From Thalassolituus alkanivorans (GTDB lineage: Bacteria > Pseudomonadota > Gammaproteobacteria > Pseudomonadales > Oceanobacteraceae): a stretch of 64,000 bases of DNA. The stretch's first letter is position 1; every line of letters starts with the position of its first letter. The notes beneath the pieces were generated by a model. It ran no database searches, was not told the origin of the DNA, and was given only the letters and a program-made list of their open reading frames with translations. Shown here in pieces: positions 58,248-64,000 of this stretch. The stretch lies in assembly GCF_020447205.1 (NCBI RefSeq), contig NZ_JAJAEL010000037.1, positions 40,451 to 104,450 on the forward strand. Direction: 5' to 3'. Both the position numbers and the translations under genes were made by a program.

Positions 58248-59543
58248 ATGACAGTCAGTGGACAGGAAGCGGCAGCGATTCTTACCCCGGTGCGGCGCTT
58301 CTGGCGGCGTTTACGCCTGACAGGCCAGATTTTATGGCAGACACTGAAACGCTTCGAAGGGGAAGAGCGGCGCCGTGATGCAGCTGCGTTAACTTACACC
58401 ACACTGTTTGCGCTGGTGCCGGTGATCACCGTGACCTATGCCATTCTCAGTGCCATTCCTGAGCTGCAAAGCTGGGGCGATCAGGCCCACGGTGAGCTTC
58501 TGGCTTATGTCATGCCGGAGGGCAGTGAAACGATTTCGGCTTATCTGGTGCAGTTCAGCCAACAGGCGCGCAAGCTGACCTGGGTTGGGGTCGTTTTTCT
58601 GTTTGTAACGGCTTTTATGTTGTTGCGTACCATCGAGATGCAGTTCAACCGCATCTGGAATGTCGATAAGCCGCGTTCCGGCCTGCAAACCTTTTTCCGT
58701 TACTGGGCGGTACTCAGTCTTGGCCCGCTGTTGTTCGGGGCTGCCTTCGCCGCCAGCTCGCTGCTGGCGGCGATGCCTTTGTGGCAGGATGCCGGTGCCT
58801 TAACCGGCCAGGTTGCCTTACCCGTCAGGCTGTTGCCCTGGCTTTTAAGCAGTGGCGCTATTTGTGCGCTGTATATGCTGGTACCCAATTGCCGCGTGCC
58901 GTGGCGTAATGCCTTACTGGCGGCGGTACTGGTGGCTACGGTATTTGAAGCCGGTAAGTTTCTGTTTGCCAAAATGGTCGGGTTATTTCCGTCGTACCAG
59001 TTAATTTACGGTGCCTTTGCCGCGGTTCCGCTGTTTCTGCTGTGGATTTATCTGGCCTGGATGCTGTTATTGCTGGGCGCAGAGCTGAGCTACAGCCTGA
59101 GCCATGTACGCAGCCAGAAGCGCCGATTGCCGTTGTTATGGCAGCGCCTGTTGCTGTTGCAGACGCTGTGGCAGGCACAGCAATCCGGTCAGCTGCCGGA
59201 TGAAGCACGCCTGTGCCGGCTGGCCCGTGATCTGCCAGCGGCCGATGTCGGACGCCTGCTGCAGGAGTTTCAGCAGCAGGGCTGGGCGACCCAGACGCAG
59301 GATCAGCAATGGGTATGGATTGCCGATCTGAATGGTCTCAGTCTGGCGTCTTTTTTCCGCACACTGACACTGCAGCAATTGCAGCAGCCGTTACCCGATA
59401 ACATCAGTGGAGCGGCGTACCGCGCTCTGCAGAACTGGCAGCAACAGTGGCTTGAGCAGCGGAGTAGTCTGCTCGATATGCCATTAAGCGAATTGTTGCC
59501 GGCAGGGGCCATTGCTGCTGAGGAAGAGCGCGAACCGGCCTGA
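58248..59543 (+). CDS. YihY/BrkB family inner-membrane protein
   Basis: 431-residue membrane protein of the YihY/BrkB family. It has about six transmembrane segments in the first 270 residues (RDAAALTYTTLFALVPVITV; YRVPWRNALLAAVL-type core; FLLWIYLAWMLLLLGAELSY), then a C-terminal cytoplasmic region (about 285-431) with a possible winged-helix segment. ATG 58248 follows GGGAAAT; the upstream TTG 58242 is less likely. Function unresolved. Confidence 0.9.
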   Translation: MTVSGQEAAAILTPVRRFWRRLRLTGQILWQTLKRFEGEERRRDAAALTYTTLFALVPVITVTYAILSAIPELQSWGDQAHGELLAYVMPEGSETISAYLVQFSQQARKLTWVGVVFLFVTAFMLLRTIEMQFNRIWNVDKPRSGLQTFFRYWAVLSLGPLLFGAAFAASSLLAAMPLWQDAGALTGQVALPVRLLPWLLSSGAICALYMLVPNCRVPWRNALLAAVLVATVFEAGKFLFAKMVGLFPSYQLIYGAFAAVPLFLLWIYLAWMLLLLGAELSYSLSHVRSQKRRLPLLWQRLLLLQTLWQAQQSGQLPDEARLCRLARDLPAADVGRLLQEFQQQGWATQTQDQQWVWIADLNGLSLASFFRTLTLQQLQQPLPDNISGAAYRALQNWQQQWLEQRSSLLDMPLSELLPAGAIAAEEEREPA

Positions 59544-59611
59544 AAAGTCGCATCTGTGCGTCTGCTTGGGTAGAATCCGCGCACTTTTATAGCAGGCAGC
59601 GGGATGGAATT

Positions 59612-60988
59612 ATGAAAAACGCCCTAACGGATCAGGCACCGGACATCGCCGCACCTTCGGTCGCCCTGAAGGTGCATCCATGGCGTTCGGCTCTGTATGA
59701 AGAGCTTCACAACCGTCCTTCACCGATCATTGAAGGCAGCTGTCACGTTGCCCACTTCACGGTTCTGCTGAACGATAACCGCGAAGATCTGCATGCCCAT
59801 GTGGTCGATCTTTGCCGTCGTTTCAGCGTTCCTGCGCCTGCACCGGAATCGTCCTGCCTGTATCAGGATTTCGGTGGTTTTGAGCTGCGCTGGGAGCGTC
59901 ACCTGGAGTTTGCCAACTTCACCTTTATCTGTCCCGATGTTGAGCCTTTTTCTGCCGATGCGCTGAGCTTTGTACCGAAAGACTGGCTGGCGGCAATGCC
60001 CGGTGAGCTGGTGGTGGCGGTGAATCTGGCCTTGGTCGGCGAGCAGCCGGATGAGAAACAGATTCAGCGCTGGTTTGAGGGGCAGCGGGTTTCCGGCGCC
60101 TGGGTGGCCGATGATAAAGCCCAGGTATGGACAGCCTTTAAGCTGCATTCTGATGGTTTTGGCCGCATCGTGGTGTGCAATAAAGGCGCCGCAACTACGA
60201 CTCAACAACTGACACCGTATCAGACCGGGCGCCTGGTACAACGCTTATTCGAGCTGGAAACCTACCGCCTGATGTCGCTGATGGCGCTGCCGATTGCCCG
60301 TCAGATGGGCGGCGAATTAAGCCGTATCGAAGATAACCTGGCGACGCTGAATCAGAGTATTTCCGATATTGATGCCGGCAAAGACGAGCGTGTGCTGCTG
60401 CAGGAGTTGTCGCAGCTGGCGGCGGAAGTGGAACGTCACCGCTCCAACACCAACTTCCGTTTTTCGGCGGCCGTGGCCTACCACGATCTGGTGCGTGACC
60501 GTCTGCGCCAGCTGAAAGAAAGCCCGATTGAAGGCATGCAGAGTCTGCGTGAGTTTCTTGAACGGCGCCTGACGCCAGGCATTAAAACCTGTAACTCGGT
60601 GCGTGACCGGCTGGAAGATTTATCACGCCGCATCAACCGCACCACCAGTCTGTTACGTACCCGCGTCGACCTGTCGATTCAGGAGCAGAATCAGCATTTA
60701 CTGTCTTCCATGAACCGCCGCAGCCAGCTGCAGCTGCGGCTACAGCAAACCGTGGAAGGCTTGTCGGTAGTGGCCATCGGTTACTACATTCTGGCTTTGC
60801 TTGGCATTGCTTTTACCGCCCTGAAAGCAGCGGGTCTGAATATCAACAGCGATCTTTTGAAAGGCATTGCCTTACCCGTTGTGCTGGGGGCCGTGTACTG
60901 GGGCGTACACAGTCTGCGTCAGCATATTACCCGTCGTGCGCGCGTACCCGGCGCGGCTCAGGATACGGATGGCCAAAAGGGAAAGTAG
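59612..60988 (+). CDS. DUF3422 family protein
   Basis: 458-residue protein of DUF3422. N-terminal HPWRSALYEELHNRPSP motif, an alpha/beta region, a long coiled-coil segment (about 230-380) and two C-terminal transmembrane helices (about 390-440). Function unknown. It lies 68 bases after the BrkB gene and ends at a terminator. Confidence 0.88.
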   Translation: MKNALTDQAPDIAAPSVALKVHPWRSALYEELHNRPSPIIEGSCHVAHFTVLLNDNREDLHAHVVDLCRRFSVPAPAPESSCLYQDFGGFELRWERHLEFANFTFICPDVEPFSADALSFVPKDWLAAMPGELVVAVNLALVGEQPDEKQIQRWFEGQRVSGAWVADDKAQVWTAFKLHSDGFGRIVVCNKGAATTTQQLTPYQTGRLVQRLFELETYRLMSLMALPIARQMGGELSRIEDNLATLNQSISDIDAGKDERVLLQELSQLAAEVERHRSNTNFRFSAAVAYHDLVRDRLRQLKESPIEGMQSLREFLERRLTPGIKTCNSVRDRLEDLSRRINRTTSLLRTRVDLSIQEQNQHLLSSMNRRSQLQLRLQQTVEGLSVVAIGYYILALLGIAFTALKAAGLNINSDLLKGIALPVVLGAVYWGVHSLRQHITRRARVPGAAQDTDGQKGK

Positions 60989-61005
60989 CGGCAAAAAGCT
61001 GACGC

Positions 61006-61033
61006 AAAGCGGCGAGTGCTTGCCGCTTTTATT
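61006..61033 (+). terminator. Rho-independent terminator after DUF3422
   Basis: AAAGCGGC/GCCGCTTT stem with an 8-base loop followed by T-rich sequence. Confidence 0.8.
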
Positions 61034-61116
61034 TATAAATTATTGATTATTAACAGGATTGTTCGTCTGGCCTGGTAATTGCTCCTCTCTTTTCAGTCTC
61101 TTTGGGAGGATGTCAG

Positions 61117-61833
61117 GTGGATATCAATAATTCCTCGTCCGGTTATCAGAACCTGCTGGCGATGTTGGGTAAAAGCGTTGCTTCAACAACCGGCGCGCTG
61201 AATGGCGACAGCAGCCAGACCGCTGAAAGTGGTGAGGCGGCTGCGGCCGGTCAGTCCAGGTCTGCGGCTCCGGCTGCAAGCCAGATCAATGCCGACAGCA
61301 GTGATAAAGTCTCTTTTTCCTATCGCGCAGAAAAACTCAGCCGCATCAGTGCAGAGTTTTTTTCCGGCACTATTAATTCCAGCCAGATTCCGGCGCTGAC
61401 CCAGCGCTTGTATGAAGATGGCTTTTTATCCAACAGTGATTTTCAGGCGCTGGGTGGGCAAACACAGCAGGTATCAGCCATTGCCGAGGCTTCCAATTTT
61501 CTTAACAGTTTTATTCTGAACGAAGCCGTGGATGGTGACAGCGAAGCCGCCAAATCATTACTGAATGTTGTGGATGTGATTGGCCGTATGGATGAACGTG
61601 CCACACCAGCTCAGCGCCGCGCCGAAACCGAAGCATTTGACTACGTTGCCAACTACACTGATCTGCTGAAAGAGGCGGGAGCACCGGACGATATAGTGGC
61701 CGGTTTCGAGAATGTTCTCGATGTTCTGACCGCACTCGATACCGTCCGCAAAAATGAGCAATCGACAGGTGCACTGGCCAGTTATGCCAGCGTTCAGGAA
61801 GCATACAATGACCTTTATTCCGATGAGAATTGA
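61117..61833 (+). CDS. Cytoplasmic protein of unknown function
   Basis: 238-residue protein starting at GTG with GGGAGG six bases upstream. Residues 1-60 are low complexity (Ser/Ala/Gly-rich). The rest is alpha-helical (KVSFSYRAEKLSRISAEFFS, IPALTQRLYEDGFLSNSDF, then DYVANYTDLLKEAG). No signal peptide and no recognised family. The stop overlaps the next gene by 26 bases, so translation is coupled. The pair may work together. Confidence 0.6.
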   Translation: MDINNSSSGYQNLLAMLGKSVASTTGALNGDSSQTAESGEAAAAGQSRSAAPAASQINADSSDKVSFSYRAEKLSRISAEFFSGTINSSQIPALTQRLYEDGFLSNSDFQALGGQTQQVSAIAEASNFLNSFILNEAVDGDSEAAKSLLNVVDVIGRMDERATPAQRRAETEAFDYVANYTDLLKEAGAPDDIVAGFENVLDVLTALDTVRKNEQSTGALASYASVQEAYNDLYSDEN

Positions 61834-62665
61834 TGTACGTAATATCGGCACTGTAGTGGCAGGCTGCCTGTGCAGCTGGGCTGCTGCAGCTAATGGCCTG
61901 TACTGGGCCAATGAAGGGCCGGCGGCACCGGAAAACGGTGCCGGAACAGAATTTGGCCGCAGCGAGCTGAGCCTGACACTGCCACTGGAGTACAAAAAAC
62001 GCGGAGCAGAGCAGGTTTCATCATCATTTCATCTGGATATGAGTAAATTCCGCTGGAGCGGCACCACCGCCTTACAAAACGATTATTTCTGGATTTCTTT
62101 ACCATTGGAGTATCGTCAGAAGCGTGGCAAAAATGCCGAGTTTTTATTACGTGCAGAGCCGGGCTTTATGACCGATTTTAATGTCCTTGACAGCGAGAGC
62201 CTGGCGATGAATGCCGATCTGATTGGTCGCATTTACCGTCGCAGCGGTGCGTTCTGGCAGTTCGGTCTTACTGTTAATCGTGAGTTCGGTGACTTTAACC
62301 CGCGTCCGGTAATCGGTATGGCAACTAAAGCAACACGCGACACCGAAGTGTTACTGGGTTTTCCGCAAACCAGAATCCAGACACGCTGGAGCAATGATTT
62401 ATCGTCCTATGTGCATTTGCGTCCGGCCGGTGGTGTCTGGGTTGAAGAAGTGAAAGATCAGACCGGTACGTTTAAGGCAAATTACACTAACTGGAAGCTT
62501 GGACTGGGTGGTGAATTTCACTGGCGCGGTGCTTTATGGCTGACAGCAGAGCTGGGCCAGATGCGTCATCGCCGTATTGTGGCAACCGATACCACCGGCG
62601 TGCAGGTAAAAGCCACACCAGCCGATGACCGCTACTGGCAGGCCGGTATCGAATTACGTTACTGA
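61808..62665 (+). CDS. Predicted outer-membrane beta-barrel protein
   Basis: 285-residue protein. A hydrophobic signal segment (about 10-27) is followed by alternating amphipathic beta strands (LPLEYRQKRGKNAEFLLRAE; WQFGLTVNREFGDF) and a C-terminal aromatic strand ending IELRY, typical of a small barrel. ATG 61808 has AGGAAG upstream; 61823 is a second possible start. It overlaps the preceding unknown gene by 26 bases. Possibly DUF6268-like; not certain. Confidence 0.7.
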   Translation: MTFIPMRIDVRNIGTVVAGCLCSWAAAANGLYWANEGPAAPENGAGTEFGRSELSLTLPLEYKKRGAEQVSSSFHLDMSKFRWSGTTALQNDYFWISLPLEYRQKRGKNAEFLLRAEPGFMTDFNVLDSESLAMNADLIGRIYRRSGAFWQFGLTVNREFGDFNPRPVIGMATKATRDTEVLLGFPQTRIQTRWSNDLSSYVHLRPAGGVWVEEVKDQTGTFKANYTNWKLGLGGEFHWRGALWLTAELGQMRHRRIVATDTTGVQVKATPADDRYWQAGIELRY

Positions 62666-62690
62666 TGCTGGCGATCAACGGATAGTGAAG

Positions 62691-62714
62691 AAGCCCGGAT
62701 TTCCGGGCTTTTTT
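62691..62714 (+). terminator. Rho-independent terminator
   Basis: AAGCCCGG/CCGGGCTT with a 4-base loop, followed by a T-run, 25 bases after the barrel gene. Confidence 0.9.
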
Positions 62715-62919
62715 GTATCTGCCAGATGGTGGCAGCAGGGAAAATTGATCTGCCAGGACTGTTTACAGAGGGGCGCACTCTGTTTTTCTGCCGCATGCTG
62801 GCCACTGGTTTATCGTCGTGTGTCTGTTATTGTCGCGCCTCTGTTATTGCCGCGTTTCTGTCATCGTCGCGCGTTGTCAGATCTTTTAATCATGACGTTG
62901 CATCTGCTCAGGAAAAAAT

Positions 62920-63666
62920 ATGGATAATAATGTGCAAAAAAACGGAACGGCGTCCTGGCTGCATAAACATGGGCGTTCGCTACTGGTGATGTTCATCCTG
63001 ATGCTGTTATTTCTGCATTTTGTCGTGGGCTTTCATCATATTCCAACGCACTGGGAAAGCTTCCGGATTAATGTGCTGCATCTGGGCGGAGAAGAGTTTT
63101 CAGATCTGGATAATGTACCGGAAGCCCGCGATGAAAATGATGACGCAGATTTTGCCTGGGCCGGGAGTTCGGCATCGGCACAGGATTTTACCGTCGCTGT
63201 TGATGCTCCTGAGGTCCGTTATCCATTCGACATCAATAAAATCATCGATCCGGAGCGTAAAGCTGAAGAAATTAAGGCAATACAGGCGGAACATTTTGAA
63301 CGACTTGAAATTGCTGATGATTACCCGATTGATGAAAATGCCCAGAGTGGACTGATTCGTCTGACTGAGGGGTTACTGCTGGATGTCATCCGTGAACAGG
63401 GCTTAACCATCCGGCTGGGAACCTGTTACAACAATCCGCGGACCGATGGTAACTACCGCTGTATCAGCTGTATGGTGCTGTTATACGACGATACGGTTAA
63501 CCGCTACCAGGAGGCGCCGGAAGGTATTAACTTTATGAAGCCTGCTTACGATTTTTGCCGGCCTTCAGAGGGGGCGTTATGGCAGGCAAGGGATCTGACC
63601 ATGAATATCCCCTATGACTATGCATTGTTTAAACGCTACAGCGTGAAAGATAAAGAGCGGCTATAA
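62920..63666 (+). CDS. Membrane-anchored protein of unknown function
   Basis: 248-residue protein with one N-terminal transmembrane helix (about 20-40) and a large acidic extracytoplasmic part. Cysteines cluster at about 171-220 (LGTCYNNPRTDGNYRCISCM; YDFCRPS) and may form disulfides or a metal site. Not recognised. Preceded by about 250 bases with a terminator and no other gene. Confidence 0.6.
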   Translation: MDNNVQKNGTASWLHKHGRSLLVMFILMLLFLHFVVGFHHIPTHWESFRINVLHLGGEEFSDLDNVPEARDENDDADFAWAGSSASAQDFTVAVDAPEVRYPFDINKIIDPERKAEEIKAIQAEHFERLEIADDYPIDENAQSGLIRLTEGLLLDVIREQGLTIRLGTCYNNPRTDGNYRCISCMVLLYDDTVNRYQEAPEGINFMKPAYDFCRPSEGALWQARDLTMNIPYDYALFKRYSVKDKERL

Positions 63667-64000
63667 CGCCACTGCTGTCCCACAATTTGGAGTGACCTTG
63701 TGTCACTCCAAACTGCAGCATTAATCGACGACTGTTTTTCAGTCTGAAACGCCTTTCCGGGGCAAGCCCCTGGCCCCCTGTAAGGAGAGGTATCTCCTTA
63801 CGATCCTCTCTTTTCGGCGCGTCCGGCTTCTTCCAGTCAACGGCAATGATTATGCGGCACGCAAAACAATTCGCCCCGGAACGACACTTTAAAACACCAA
63901 GCATTTGTATCGTTCCGGGGCAGGGTTTTGCTCTGAAGGCCGCAGAATCATCTGGTTGTCTGGCGCCGCACGATCGCCGGTTTAAGCAATCCGCTCAGCC
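63667..64000. other. Hairpin-rich intergenic end of window
   Basis: No credible gene. Three clear inverted repeats: TTTGGAGTGAC/GTCACTCCAAA (63686-63712), GTAAGGAGA/TCTCCTTAC (63780-63801) and GCCCCGGAACGA/TCGTTCCGGGGC (63873-63921). The minus-strand open frame 63629-63904 is not convincing. This may be part of another dispersed repeat cut by the window edge. Confidence 0.5.

Noticed and set aside
63629..63904. 91-codon minus-strand frame at the window end
   Set aside because: It overlaps the end of the 62920 gene and spans several hairpins, with no ribosome site or recognised domain.

Overview
The window looks like a chromosomal segment of a marine, Oceanospirillales-type gammaproteobacterium (Thalassolituus/Oceanobacter-like). 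This is an inference from overall gene content: roughly even base composition, a SufR-type Rrf2 regulator facing a suf operon, the TIGR03545/TIGR03546 pair, a heme-type fatty acid cis/trans isomerase, a GlyGly-CTERM surface protein and a phytate locus. No rRNA, tRNA, CRISPR array, prophage or transposase gene was recognised. Most of the window is ordinary core genome, densely packed with short operons.

Layout: (1) 0-3.8 kb: exported ATP-dependent DNA ligase (LigE type), recJ, a DUF4124 protein and an exported chalcone-isomerase-like protein. (2) 3.9-8.4 kb: two-gene RND efflux pump without its own outer-membrane channel or local regulator. (3) 8.8-12.6 kb: EamA transporter and the TIGR03546/TIGR03545 envelope pair. 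(4) 12.6-19.3 kb: sufBCDSA-sufT on the minus strand and a divergent Rrf2 regulator, with overlapping inverted repeats between them. (5) 19.4-24.7 kb: two more exported chalcone-isomerase-like proteins, one carrying a TonB-type C-terminal domain, then tcdA, a GFA protein, a DUF4336 protein and a DmeF-type metal exporter. (6) 25-33.7 kb: ndpA, apt with a divergent purine permease, the glutathione-dependent formaldehyde pathway (frmA-fghA with a LysR gene) and a glutathione-peroxidase-like lipoprotein. (7) 34-39 kb: AraC regulator/nitrilase-family enzyme/membrane protein, a VF530 protein with a disordered tail, MgtC-like and YegD-like proteins.

(8) 39-52.3 kb is the most distinctive part. It holds a large GlyGly-CTERM protein (six-motif propeller plus seven 216-bp repeats), a two-domain beta-propeller phytase lipoprotein and a TonB-dependent receptor. 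Next come a membrane protein with a degenerate GGDEF domain that keeps its c-di-GMP I-site, an AraC regulator and the fatty acid cis/trans isomerase. Two Pho-box-like sequences lie between the receptor and the GGDEF gene, one facing each way. They suggest that PhoB links phytate uptake to a c-di-GMP/AraC branch. (9) 52.4-64 kb: GST, a chemoreceptor, the arsC-wrbA-DUF2069-ytoQ operon, BrkB-family and DUF3422 proteins, three uncharacterised exported or membrane-associated proteins, and a hairpin-rich end.

Four copies (261-334 bp) of a TA-flanked, non-coding element with terminal inverted repeats (MITE-like), plus a 32-bp miniature, are spread between genes. In three of the four full copies the TA at the element edge also forms the TAG stop codon of the neighbouring gene. 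This is the clearest unexplained repeated structure in the window.
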